From positions 85,110 to 149,109 of the forward strand of contig UCEY01000023.1 in NCBI GenBank assembly GCA_900471605.1: a stretch of DNA of 64,000 bases, written 5' to 3'. This stretch comes from Hyphomicrobiales bacterium (lineage in GTDB: Bacteria > Pseudomonadota > Alphaproteobacteria > Rhizobiales > Rhizobiaceae). The notes beneath the pieces are model-generated. The model was given only the letters and a program-made list of their open reading frames with translations. It made no database searches and was not told the DNA's origin. Shown in pieces: positions 50,706-58,611 of this stretch (its first letter is position 1; each line of letters begins with the position of its first letter). Both the position numbers and the translations under genes were made by a program.

Positions 50706-53138
50706 TCAGTCGCCGAAATCTTCGGCTGCCGCCGAACGGCCGCCGGCAATGATCTCGCGCTTGCCGACATGGTTGGCCGGTCCGACAAGACCTTCCTGTT
50801 CCATGCGTTCGACCAGCGATGCGGCGCGGTTGTAACCGACCGAAAGGCGGCGCTGGATATAGGAGGTCGAGCACTTGCGGTCCTTCATGACGACCTTGAC
50901 GGCCTTGTCGTAAAGCTCGTCGCTGTCGTCTCCGCCCATCGCGCTCTTGTCGAACACGGCTTCGTGGCTCGAGACGTCCTCGTCTTCCTCGTCGTCTTCG
51001 TCCTCGGTGACCGTGCCGAGATAGTCCGGCCGCCCCTGCGTCTTCAGGTGGCGGACCACCAGCTCGACTTCGGCATCCGAGACGAACGGGCCGTGCACGC
51101 GGGAAATCCGCCCGCCGCCGGCCATGTGCAGCATGTCGCCCTGGCCGAGAAGGTGCTCCGCACCCTGCTCGCCGAGGATCGTGCGGCTGTCGATCTTCGA
51201 GGTCACCTGGAAGGAGATGCGGGTCGGGAAATTGGCCTTGATCGTGCCGGTGATGACGTCGACCGAGGGGCGCTGGGTCGCCATGATCAGGTGGATGCCG
51301 GCGGCGCGCGCCATCTGCGCCAGCCGCTGGATCGCGCCTTCGATATCCTTGCCGGCGACCATCATCAGGTCGGCCATCTCGTCGACGATGACGACGATGT
51401 AGGGCATGGGCGAGAGGTCCATCTCCTGCTCTTCGTAGAGGATCTCCCCGTTCTGCCGGTCGAAGCCCGCCTGGACGCTGACGGTGATGACCTCGCCCTT
51501 TTCGCGGGCGGCGGCGGCACGCTGGTTGTAGCCGTCGATATTGCGAACGGCGAGGCGCGACATCTTCTTGTAGCGATCCTCCATCTCGCGAACCGCCCAT
51601 TTCAGCGCCAGGACGGCCTTCTTGGGATCGGTCACGACAGGTGTCAAAAGGTGCGGGATACCGTCATAGACGGAAAGCTCCAGCATCTTCGGATCGATCA
51701 TGATCAGCCGGCATTCCTCCGGCCGCAGCCGGTAGAGGAGCGACAGGATCATCGTGTTGATGGCGACCGACTTGCCCGAGCCGGTGGTACCGGCAACGAG
51801 CAGATGCGGCATCTTGGCGAGTTCGGCGATGACCGGTTCGCCGCCGATCGTCTTGCCGAGGCAGAGCGCCAGCCGATGCTTGGTCTCCCAATAGTCCTCG
51901 CACTCGATCAGTTCGCGGAAATATACGGTCTCGCGGGTCGCGTTCGGCAGTTCGATGCCGATGACGTTGCGGCCGGGCACCACGGCGACGCGGGCAGACA
52001 GCGCCGACATCGAGCGGGCGATATCGTCCGCAAGGCCGATGACACGCGAGGATTTGACGCCTGGCGCAGGCTCGAATTCGTAGAGCGTCACGACCGGACC
52101 CGGCCGAACGTCGATGATCTCGCCGCGGATGCCGAAATCTTCCAGAATGCTTTCGAGCAGGCCGGCGCTCTGCTGCAGGGCATCCGGCTGCATCGCCTGG
52201 CCGCGTTCGCCCTGCGGTTCCTGCAGGAGCGAGATCGGCGGGAATTCATATTCCGCTTCCGGCGGACGCACGGTTCGCGGACGCGTGATTTCGGGCTGGA
52301 CGGGAGCCGGTGGAATGATGGCAGGTTCTGCGATCATGACCGGCGCGGGTACGACCACCTGTTCGACCGGAGCAGGTACGGATGCGACGACGGCCGGCGC
52401 CGCCTTGGCCCGCACCGCACGCTGCGGAGCAGGCTGGACGGGTGCGGCCGGTTCCGGTCTCGGAGACGGTGCGACGATCACGGTTCTGGCTGCGGTCCGG
52501 CGCGGCACTTCGCGATAGAGATCCGTGACGGGAGCGCCCGGCTGCGCCACGACGACCGGCAGGGCTTCCGCTTCGACCTGTGCTGCCTCGACCTCGATGA
52601 CACTGGGTCCCTCGAGCTCGAACGGCATGGCGTCCCAGAAGGCGAAGTCGGAGATGGCAATGTCCTGGCGCGGCGCTGCGATGGTCATGATCTCCTGAAC
52701 CGGCTCGGGCTGCGAGACCACGACCGGACGGATTTCCGGAACATGGTAGCGCATCGTTGCCGCAAGCTGTTGAAGGCCCGCGATCTGTTCGAGCGGAGCG
52801 GCGGGGGGCGCATCGGCCACCGGCGAATCATGCGTGGCGGCCGTCAGAAACACCTCGGACGGGATCACCTCGATCGGAGCCGAAACCGGTACCGGCCCTG
52901 GCTCCGCGACGGCCCCGACGGGAACGGGCTTGCGGGAAAGCACGCTTTCGGGCGTGCGGGTGAACCGCACGTTCGGCGCCAGCCGGAAGGCCGCCTGCCA
53001 AGGCGCCTGCTCCAGAACCGGCTGATTGAAATCGGCAAGGCTCTGCGACGGACGAGCCTGCTGCGCCGCGTCGACGGTGTCGTCTTCGGCGTTGGGAAGG
53101 TCAGAACTCTGGGGATGATTATTGCGTGAGAACTGCAT
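50706..53138 (-). CDS. ftsK: FtsK/SpoIIIE-type DNA translocase lacking membrane anchor
   Basis: The 810-residue protein has an N-terminal region of about 330 residues rich in Pro, Ala, Val and Glu with no hydrophobic helix. A conserved motor follows: an alpha domain ([20 protein letters not shown]), Walker [13 protein letters not shown] (about 449) and Walker [11 protein letters not shown] (about 581), then [22 protein letters not shown]. An acidic linker joins it to a gamma winged helix (about 735-800, [24 protein letters not shown]) that reads chromosome polarity sequences. Standard FtsK has four N-terminal membrane helices, absent here. This is therefore probably a second, soluble translocase paralogue, recruited by other contacts. 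Confidence 0.93.
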   Translation of the reverse strand: MQFSRNNHPQSSDLPNAEDDTVDAAQQARPSQSLADFNQPVLEQAPWQAAFRLAPNVRFTRTPESVLSRKPVPVGAVAEPGPVPVSAPIEVIPSEVFLTAATHDSPVADAPPAAPLEQIAGLQQLAATMRYHVPEIRPVVVSQPEPVQEIMTIAAPRQDIAISDFAFWDAMPFELEGPSVIEVEAAQVEAEALPVVVAQPGAPVTDLYREVPRRTAARTVIVAPSPRPEPAAPVQPAPQRAVRAKAAPAVVASVPAPVEQVVVPAPVMIAEPAIIPPAPVQPEITRPRTVRPPEAEYEFPPISLLQEPQGERGQAMQPDALQQSAGLLESILEDFGIRGEIIDVRPGPVVTLYEFEPAPGVKSSRVIGLADDIARSMSALSARVAVVPGRNVIGIELPNATRETVYFRELIECEDYWETKHRLALCLGKTIGGEPVIAELAKMPHLLVAGTTGSGKSVAINTMILSLLYRLRPEECRLIMIDPKMLELSVYDGIPHLLTPVVTDPKKAVLALKWAVREMEDRYKKMSRLAVRNIDGYNQRAAAAREKGEVITVSVQAGFDRQNGEILYEEQEMDLSPMPYIVVIVDEMADLMMVAGKDIEGAIQRLAQMARAAGIHLIMATQRPSVDVITGTIKANFPTRISFQVTSKIDSRTILGEQGAEHLLGQGDMLHMAGGGRISRVHGPFVSDAEVELVVRHLKTQGRPDYLGTVTEDEDDEEDEDVSSHEAVFDKSAMGGDDSDELYDKAVKVVMKDRKCSTSYIQRRLSVGYNRAASLVERMEQEGLVGPANHVGKREIIAGGRSAAAEDFGD

Positions 53139-53289
53139 GGCTACCAGACGAGATACGGGAACGGCACATTCTCACAGGAAGTAGAAAATAAAGGTTAACC
53201 GGTTCTTTCCACGGGCGGGATGATGACATGAATTGATTGGCTGCGAGTAGCGCTTGCCAAGATTGCTGCACTGCGTCATTCCTATAAGG

Positions 53290-53877
53290 ATGCCGGCACC
53301 CGATCTCACCATTCTGGTTATCGATGAAAATGCCATCCGCGCTTCCATCATCGAGGAAGGGCTGCGGGAGGCTGGGCATAGCAATGTCACGGTCATCCAC
53401 GAGGTCCACGGGGTTGCCCGAATCATCGAGACGTCGAAGCCGGACGTCATCGTCATCGATATCGAAAACCCCAACCGCGACATGATGGAGCATCTGTTCC
53501 AGCTGACCCGCACCGTCAGCCGGCCGATCGCCATGTTCGTCGACCGGTCCGATACGGCCCTGATCGAGGCGGCGATGGAAGCGGGCGTCTCGGCCTATGT
53601 GGTCGACGGGCTGAAGAAGGAACGCGTCAAGGCGATCCTCGACATGGCCGTGAGCCGCTTCAACGCCTTCAGCCGGCTTCAGCGGGAACTGGCCGAGGCA
53701 AAATCGGCGCTCGAGGAACGCAAGGTGATCGAGCGCGCCAAGGGTATTCTGATGAAGATGCGCGGCCTGTCGGAAGAGGATGCCTTCGCGCTGCTGCGCC
53801 AGACCGCCATGAACGAAAAGAAGAAGATCTCGGACATCGCCCAGAGCGTGGTGACGGCCGCCGGCCTGCTGATGTGA
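53290..53877 (+). CDS. nasT: NasT-like ANTAR-domain antiterminator
   Basis: The 195-residue protein has a pseudo-receiver domain (TILVIDENAIRASIIEEGL; the usual phosphorylation aspartate area reads VIVIDIENPNRD) and a C-terminal ANTAR RNA-binding domain (about 130-190, ALEERKVIERAKGILMKMRGLSEEDAFALLRQTAM). NasT binds hairpins in nitrate-assimilation leader RNAs and prevents termination. NasS holds it inactive until nitrate or nitrite is present. It is 37 bp before nasS. The leader at 55371-55503 contains a fitting target. The ribosome site at ATG 53290 is poor; TTG 53254 is an alternative start. Confidence 0.92.
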   Translation: MPAPDLTILVIDENAIRASIIEEGLREAGHSNVTVIHEVHGVARIIETSKPDVIVIDIENPNRDMMEHLFQLTRTVSRPIAMFVDRSDTALIEAAMEAGVSAYVVDGLKKERVKAILDMAVSRFNAFSRLQRELAEAKSALEERKVIERAKGILMKMRGLSEEDAFALLRQTAMNEKKKISDIAQSVVTAAGLLM

Positions 53878-53914
53878 CGATGTCGAGTACAGAAATGTCC
53901 GGGAGAGAGCCGGA

Positions 53915-55192
53915 GTGAACATGATGACCAAGACCGACCGATCCGGAACCAATCTCGCCGCCCCCGTTCGCGCCAACGGCGAAGGGCCGAAAGTCCTGCG
54001 GGCCGGTTTCATTCCGCTGGTCGACGCTTCCGTGCTGATCGCCGCCGCAGAATTCGGTTTTGCCGCGAAGGAGGGACTGACGCTCGATCTGGTCAAGGAC
54101 GTTTCCTGGGCCAATGTCCGCGACCGTCTCGCCTTCCGCCAGTTCGACATCGCCCACATGCTGTCGCCGATGCCGGTCGCCTCTATGCTCGGCCTCGGTT
54201 CCAACCCCTCGCCAACCATCACGCCGTTTTCGCTCGGCCGCGGCGGCAATGCGATCACGCTCTCGACCCGCCTCTTCGACCGGATGCGCGAGACGGCCGG
54301 CCTTTCCGAGACCGCGGGCGCGCTGGAAAATGCGCAGGCGCTTGCGGCCGTGATCCACGGCATGAAGGAGAATGCCGAGACCTTGCCGACGCTCGGCATG
54401 ACCTATCCGTTCTCTTCGCACAACTACGAGTTCCGCTACTGGCTCGCCGCCGGCGGCATCGACCCGGACCGCGACGTCAAGCTGGTCGTCGTGCCGCCGC
54501 CTCTGACCTCGGATGCGCTGGCAGCCGGCGCCATCGACGGTTTCTGCGTCGGCGCGCCGTGGAACATGGTCGCCTCCGAGCGCGGCGTCGGCCGCATCGT
54601 CGCCGCCAAGCAGGACATCTGGCCGTCGGCGCCGGAAAAGGTGATCGCCATGCGGCCGGAATGGGCCGAAAGCCACCCCGAGACCGTGTCCCGCCTTATC
54701 GTCGCGCTCGATGCCGCGGCGCGCTGGTGCGACAGGGCCGAGAACCACGATGCGCTGGCGGAGGTCCTGGCCGGCCCGCGCTTCATCGGCGCCCCGGTCA
54801 ATATCATCCGCCATGTGCTGTCCGGCGAATTCAGCCTCGACGCCAAGGGCAACCGCCGCGTCATCGCCGACTATTTCACCTTCCATCGCGGCTTTGCCAA
54901 CTATCCGCGGCCGAGCCACGCCTTGTGGCTCTACAGCCAGATGATCCGCTGGGGCCAGGTGGAGTTCAGCGAGGACGGCTTGCGCGCCGCCGCCGCTGCC
55001 TATCGCCCCGATCTCTATCGAAGCGCGCTCGGCACCGGACCGGCGCAACCGGACATCGGCATCGAAGGCGACCGCGACGGCGACCGCTTCATGGACGGTC
55101 ATGTTTTCGATCCTTCCGAGATGGCGACCTATGTCGGAAATTTCGCCGTCGGCAGCGCGCCCGCAGCCCATGCAGATCGTGACGAAATCTGA
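53915..55192 (+). CDS. nasS: NasS-like cytoplasmic nitrate/nitrite sensor
   Basis: The protein of 425 residues from GTG 53915 (or 423 from ATG 53921) belongs to the NrtA/CmpA family but has no signal peptide. It resembles the binding protein NrtA encoded downstream (both contain YWLAAGGIDP and VVVPPP), so it is a periplasmic-type binding fold kept in the cytoplasm. This is the hallmark of NasS, which binds nitrate or nitrite and releases NasT. It is cotranscribed with nasT. GGGAGAG and GGAG lie upstream of the two candidate starts. Confidence 0.92.
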   Translation: MNMMTKTDRSGTNLAAPVRANGEGPKVLRAGFIPLVDASVLIAAAEFGFAAKEGLTLDLVKDVSWANVRDRLAFRQFDIAHMLSPMPVASMLGLGSNPSPTITPFSLGRGGNAITLSTRLFDRMRETAGLSETAGALENAQALAAVIHGMKENAETLPTLGMTYPFSSHNYEFRYWLAAGGIDPDRDVKLVVVPPPLTSDALAAGAIDGFCVGAPWNMVASERGVGRIVAAKQDIWPSAPEKVIAMRPEWAESHPETVSRLIVALDAAARWCDRAENHDALAEVLAGPRFIGAPVNIIRHVLSGEFSLDAKGNRRVIADYFTFHRGFANYPRPSHALWLYSQMIRWGQVEFSEDGLRAAAAAYRPDLYRSALGTGPAQPDIGIEGDRDGDRFMDGHVFDPSEMATYVGNFAVGSAPAAHADRDEI

Positions 55193-55215
55193 AAAGGCGG
55201 CTTGAGCTGCACAGC

Positions 55216-55271
55216 AATTGCGCGCACGCAATTTAGCACCCGCACAAAAATATTGCAGTCGCACAGACTGC
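55216..55271. promoter_or_regulatory. Two dyads upstream of sigma-54 promoter (candidate enhancer sites)
   Basis: AATTGCG-CGCA-CGCAATT (55216-55233) and GCAGTC-GCACA-GACTGC (55255-55271) are perfect inverted repeats about 110 and 75 bp upstream of the -24 element. Enhancer-binding proteins such as NtrC bind at this distance. Neither matches the NtrC consensus well, so the binder is open. The first could instead end the nasTS transcript. Confidence 0.4.
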
Positions 55272-55344
55272 TGACAATTTAAGCCAAAAGTTTCACAGCA
55301 AAAATTCCATTTTATTTCAATAAGATAAAGGTTTTTGCCAAAAC

Positions 55345-55360
55345 TGGCACGGCGTTTGCT
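55345..55360 (+). promoter_or_regulatory. Sigma-54 promoter of the nrt-nir-nas operon
   Basis: TGGCACGGCGTTTGCT matches the sigma-54 consensus TGGCACG-N4-TTGCT/A, with GG and GC elements 10 bp apart. The predicted transcription start is about 55371, which gives a leader of roughly 170 nt before nrtA. This makes the operon subject to general nitrogen control as well as NasTS. Confidence 0.88.
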
Positions 55361-55370
55361 TATTAGAAAT

Positions 55371-55503
55371 CGCCCCGGTCAACGGCGATTGGGGCAGATG
55401 AGCGCGCCATAAGCGCTTCCAAAGACATCGACGTCGCAAGGTTTTTGCTGCCCGGAAACTCCTCCCAGTTTCCGCAGGCTCAATCTCCAAGCGGCGTTTT
55501 TTT
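55371..55503 (+). ncRNA. NasT-responsive leader RNA with antiterminator/terminator
   Basis: The leader has AATCGCC/GGCGATT (stem near 55367-55389), a short GAC-ATCGAC-GTC hairpin whose hexaloop has A at position 1 and G at position 4 as ANTAR targets do, and a strong hairpin at 55448-55477. The last is CTGC/GCAG plus GGAAACT/AGTTTCC with a 6-nt loop. Its 3-prime arm contains CCGC (55472-55475). That CCGC can instead pair with GCGG (55491-55494), just before seven Ts (55497-55503). The two structures exclude each other, as expected for NasT-controlled antitermination. Confidence 0.65.
55472..55503 (+). terminator. Attenuator terminator in the nrtA leader
   Basis: CCGC (55472-55475) pairs with GCGG (55491-55494), with an inner GG/CC pair possible, followed within 2 nt by TTTTTTT. 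The stem is short, so folding by energy is needed to judge strength, but the T-run and position 40 nt before the nrtA ATG fit an attenuator. Confidence 0.55.
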
Positions 55504-55542
55504 GTGCCTGAATTCCTAAGAACCAGCAGAGGGAACCTGCGC

Positions 55543-56841
55543 ATGACCAAGCTTTTGACGAGCGGCATCACCCGCCGCCACCTGATCAAGACCACTGCCA
55601 CCGCCGCTCTTGTCGGCGCCGTCAAGACCGCATTCCCGTCCGGCGCCTTCGCAGCCGGGGCCGGCCCGGAAGTCAAGGGCATCAAGCTCGGCTACATCGC
55701 GCTGACCGATGCAGCTCCGCTGATCGTCGCCAAGGAGAAGGGCATTTTCGAAAAGCACGGCCTGCCGGAAGTAGACGTCGCCAAGCAGGCTTCCTGGGGC
55801 GCGACCCGCGACAACCTCGTGCTCGGCGGCGCCGCGAACGGCATCGACGGCGCCCATATCCTCTCCCCGCTCCCCTATCTGATGCATACCGGCAAAGTGA
55901 CCCAGAACAACAAGCCGGTGCCGATGGCGATCCTCGCCCGCCTCAATCTCGACAGCCAGGGCATCTCGGTTGCCAAGGAATATGCCGAGACCGGCGTGCA
56001 GCTCGACGCTTCCAAGCTGAAGGCGGCATTCGAGAAGAAGAAGGCCGAAGGCAAGGAAGTGAAGGCCGCGATGACCTTCCCGGGCGGCACTCACGACCTC
56101 TGGATCCGCTACTGGCTCGCCGCCGGCGGCATCGACCCCAACAAGGACGTCTCGACCATCGTCGTGCCGCCGCCGCAGATGGTGGCGAACATGAAGGTCG
56201 GCAACATGGACGTCTTCTGTGTCGGCGAACCCTGGAACGAACAGCTCGTCAACCAGGGCATCGGCTTTACCGCGGCGACGACCGGCGAACTCTGGAAGGG
56301 TCACCCGGAAAAGGCGCTCGGCCTGCGCGCCGACTGGGTGGAGAAGAACCCCAATGCCGCCAAGGCATTGCTGATGGCCGTCATGGAAGCCCAGCAATGG
56401 GCCGACAACATGGCCAACAAGGAAGAGATGGCCGACATTCTCGGTCGCCGCCAGTGGTTCAACGTGCCTCCCAAGGACGTGCTCGGGCGCCTGAAGGGCG
56501 ACATCAACTACGGCAACGGCCGCATGGCCCATGGCACCGATCTCTACATGAAGTTCTGGAAGGATGGCGCCTCCTATCCGTTCAAGAGCCACGACGCCTG
56601 GTTCATGGCCGAGAACATCCGCTGGGGTTATCTGCCTGCCGGCACCGACATCAAGGCGCTGGTCAACCAGGTGAACCGCGAGGACATCTGGCGCGACGCC
56701 GCCAAGGATCTCGGCGTCGCCGCAGCCGACATCCCGGCTTCTTCGTCGCGCGGCAAGGAAACCTTCTTCGACGGCAAGGTCTTCGATCCGGAAAACCCCT
56801 CGGCCTATCTCGACAGCCTTTCCATCAAGGCGACGTCCTGA
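55543..56841 (+). CDS. nrtA: Nitrate ABC importer substrate-binding protein
   Basis: The 432-residue protein has a Tat-type leader (SGITRRHLIKTTATAALVGAV). The mature NrtA/CmpA-family domain begins EVKGIKLGYIALTDAAPLIVAKEKGIFEKHG. WLAAGGIDPNKDVSTIVVPPPQMVANMKVGNMDVFCVGEPWN is the strongly conserved core. It binds nitrate (possibly nitrite) in the periplasm for NrtB and NrtC. It is the first gene of the assimilation operon, after the NasT-controlled leader. A strong hairpin follows the stop. Confidence 0.95.
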   Translation: MTKLLTSGITRRHLIKTTATAALVGAVKTAFPSGAFAAGAGPEVKGIKLGYIALTDAAPLIVAKEKGIFEKHGLPEVDVAKQASWGATRDNLVLGGAANGIDGAHILSPLPYLMHTGKVTQNNKPVPMAILARLNLDSQGISVAKEYAETGVQLDASKLKAAFEKKKAEGKEVKAAMTFPGGTHDLWIRYWLAAGGIDPNKDVSTIVVPPPQMVANMKVGNMDVFCVGEPWNEQLVNQGIGFTAATTGELWKGHPEKALGLRADWVEKNPNAAKALLMAVMEAQQWADNMANKEEMADILGRRQWFNVPPKDVLGRLKGDINYGNGRMAHGTDLYMKFWKDGASYPFKSHDAWFMAENIRWGYLPAGTDIKALVNQVNREDIWRDAAKDLGVAAADIPASSSRGKETFFDGKVFDPENPSAYLDSLSIKATS

Positions 56842-56852
56842 TTTCCCCACCT

Positions 56853-56890
56853 CCGGCGCGTGGACGCACGCGCCGGCCTTTTCCCTTTCT
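56853..56890 (+). terminator. Intercistronic hairpin between nrtA and nrtB
   Basis: CCGGCGCGTG (56853-56862) and CACGCGCCGG (56867-56876) form a perfect 10-bp stem with a GACG tetraloop, followed by CCTTTTCCCTTTCT. It lies 12 bp after the nrtA stop and ends 14 bp before the nrtB ribosome site. It should reduce or tune expression of downstream genes relative to nrtA. Confidence 0.72.
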
Positions 56891-56903
56891 AAGGAGCGCG
56901 CCG

Positions 56904-57797
56904 ATGACCGCCCTGGCAAAAAAAGAAAAAGTTTCCGCAGTCGCTGCCGCAAAGCCGGCGGCAAATATCGTTCCCTTTTCCGGCAAGCCCGTTTCCAGGA
57001 TCGATTTCAGGCAGATCGGCAAAACGACGCTGCGCAACGTGGTGCCGCCGCTTGTCGTGCTGGCGCTGATCCTGCTCGTCTGGCAGGTCCTCTGTTCGTC
57101 GCCGGGTGCCTCGCTGCCCTCGCCGCATGTGGTCTGGACGGAAAGCTACGACCTGATCGTTTCGCCGTTCTTCTACAACGGTTCGCAGGATATCGGCCTG
57201 GGGTTGCGCGTCTTCGTCTCGCTGCAGCGTGTCGCCTACGGTTTCGGCCTCGCCGCCGTGACCGGCGTCATCGTCGGCGCGATCATCGGTCAGTCCGTCT
57301 GGGCGATGCGCGGCCTCGACCCGATCTTCCAGGTGCTGCGCACCGTGCCGCCGCTCGCCTGGCTGCCGCTGTCGCTCGCCGCCTTCCAGGACTCCAACCC
57401 CTCGGCGATCTTCGTGATCTTCATCACCTCGATCTGGCCCGTCATCATCAACACCGCCGTCGGCGTGCGCAACATCCCGCAGGATTACCGCAACGTCGCG
57501 CAGGTGCTGCGGCTCAATCAAATCGAGTTCTTCTTCAAGATCATGCTGCCCTCCGCCGCGCCGTACATCTTCACCGGCCTTCGGATCGGGATCGGCCTCT
57601 CCTGGCTGGCGATCGTCGCCGCCGAGATGCTGACCGGCGGCGTCGGCATCGGCTTCTTCATCTGGGACGCGTGGAACTCCTCGCGCCTGCCCGACATCAT
57701 CGTCGCCCTCGCCTATATCGGCGTCGTCGGCTTCGCCCTCGACAAGCTGGTTGCCGCACTCGGCAAGCTCGTCACCCGCGGCGCAATGGCCAGCTAA
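56904..57797 (+). CDS. nrtB: Nitrate ABC importer permease
   Basis: The 297-residue permease starts at ATG 56904 behind AAGGAG. A polar N-terminal 45 residues precede the first helix (VVPPLVVLALILLVWQVLC). LDPIFQVLRTVPPLAWLPLSLAAFQDSNPSAIFVIFITSIWPVI is characteristic of NrtB/SsuC-class permeases. The EAA-type loop is RNVAQVLRLNQIEFFFKIMLPSAAPYIF. As a homodimer it would form the nitrate channel. Confidence 0.95.
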   Translation: MTALAKKEKVSAVAAAKPAANIVPFSGKPVSRIDFRQIGKTTLRNVVPPLVVLALILLVWQVLCSSPGASLPSPHVVWTESYDLIVSPFFYNGSQDIGLGLRVFVSLQRVAYGFGLAAVTGVIVGAIIGQSVWAMRGLDPIFQVLRTVPPLAWLPLSLAAFQDSNPSAIFVIFITSIWPVIINTAVGVRNIPQDYRNVAQVLRLNQIEFFFKIMLPSAAPYIFTGLRIGIGLSWLAIVAAEMLTGGVGIGFFIWDAWNSSRLPDIIVALAYIGVVGFALDKLVAALGKLVTRGAMAS

Positions 57798-57808
57798 GGA
57801 GCCGACTT

Positions 57809-58606
57809 ATGAACGCCTATCTCAAGCTCGACCATATCGACAAATATTTCGACCGCGGCGGCAGCCGTGCCGAGGTGCTGAAGGGCATCAACCTGACGAT
57901 CGGCAAGGGCGAGTTCGTCTCGATCATCGGCCATTCCGGCTGCGGCAAGTCCACGCTGCTCAACCTCATCGCCGGCCTGACGCCCGTTTCGGCAGGGGCT
58001 GTCCTGCTCGAAAACCGCGAGGTCAACGCGCCGGGTCCGGAACGCGCCGTCGTTTTCCAGAACCATTCGCTGCTGCCCTGGCTGACGGTCTACGAAAACG
58101 TCAACCTGGCCGTCTCAAAAGTCTTCGGCCGCACCAAGAGCAGGACCGAACGGCATGAATGGGTCATGGCCAATCTCGACCTCGTCCAGATGGCCCATGC
58201 CAAGGACAAGCGTCCGGCCGAGATCTCGGGCGGCATGAAGCAGCGCGTCGGCATTGCCCGGGCGCTCGCCATGGAGCCGAAGATCCTGCTGCTCGACGAG
58301 CCCTTCGGCGCGCTCGACGCACTGACCCGCGCCCATCTGCAGGATGCGGTCATGGAGATCCATTCGCGCCTCGGCAACACGATGGTGATGATCACCCACG
58401 ATGTGGACGAGGCCGTGCTTCTGTCCGACCGCATCGTGATGATGACCAACGGCCCCGCCGCCAAGATCGGCGAAGTCCTTGACGTCACCATCCCCCGGCC
58501 GCGCAACCGCATCGAGCTCGCCTCCGACCGGACATATCTCAAGTGCCGCGAAGCGGTGCTGAAATTCCTCTACGAACGCCACCGCTTCGTCGAAGCCGCG
58601 GAGTAA
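57809..58606 (+). CDS. nrtC: Nitrate ABC importer ATPase
   Basis: The 265-residue ATPase has Walker A GHSGCGKSTLLN (about 47), the signature ISGGMKQRVGIARALA, Walker B ILLLDEPFGALD and the switch ITHDVDEAVLLSDR. It lacks the C-terminal regulatory NrtA-like domain found in cyanobacterial NrtC, so it is closer to NrtD in form. It follows nrtB by 11 bp with AAGGAG, and energises the importer. Confidence 0.94.
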   Translation: MNAYLKLDHIDKYFDRGGSRAEVLKGINLTIGKGEFVSIIGHSGCGKSTLLNLIAGLTPVSAGAVLLENREVNAPGPERAVVFQNHSLLPWLTVYENVNLAVSKVFGRTKSRTERHEWVMANLDLVQMAHAKDKRPAEISGGMKQRVGIARALAMEPKILLLDEPFGALDALTRAHLQDAVMEIHSRLGNTMVMITHDVDEAVLLSDRIVMMTNGPAAKIGEVLDVTIPRPRNRIELASDRTYLKCREAVLKFLYERHRFVEAAE

Positions 58607-58611
58607 CAACC

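Noticed and set aside
50769..53129. Plus-strand open frame of 786 codons opposite ftsK
   Set aside because: Antisense shadow; repeated Arg/Asp/Gly composition and no recognisable motif.
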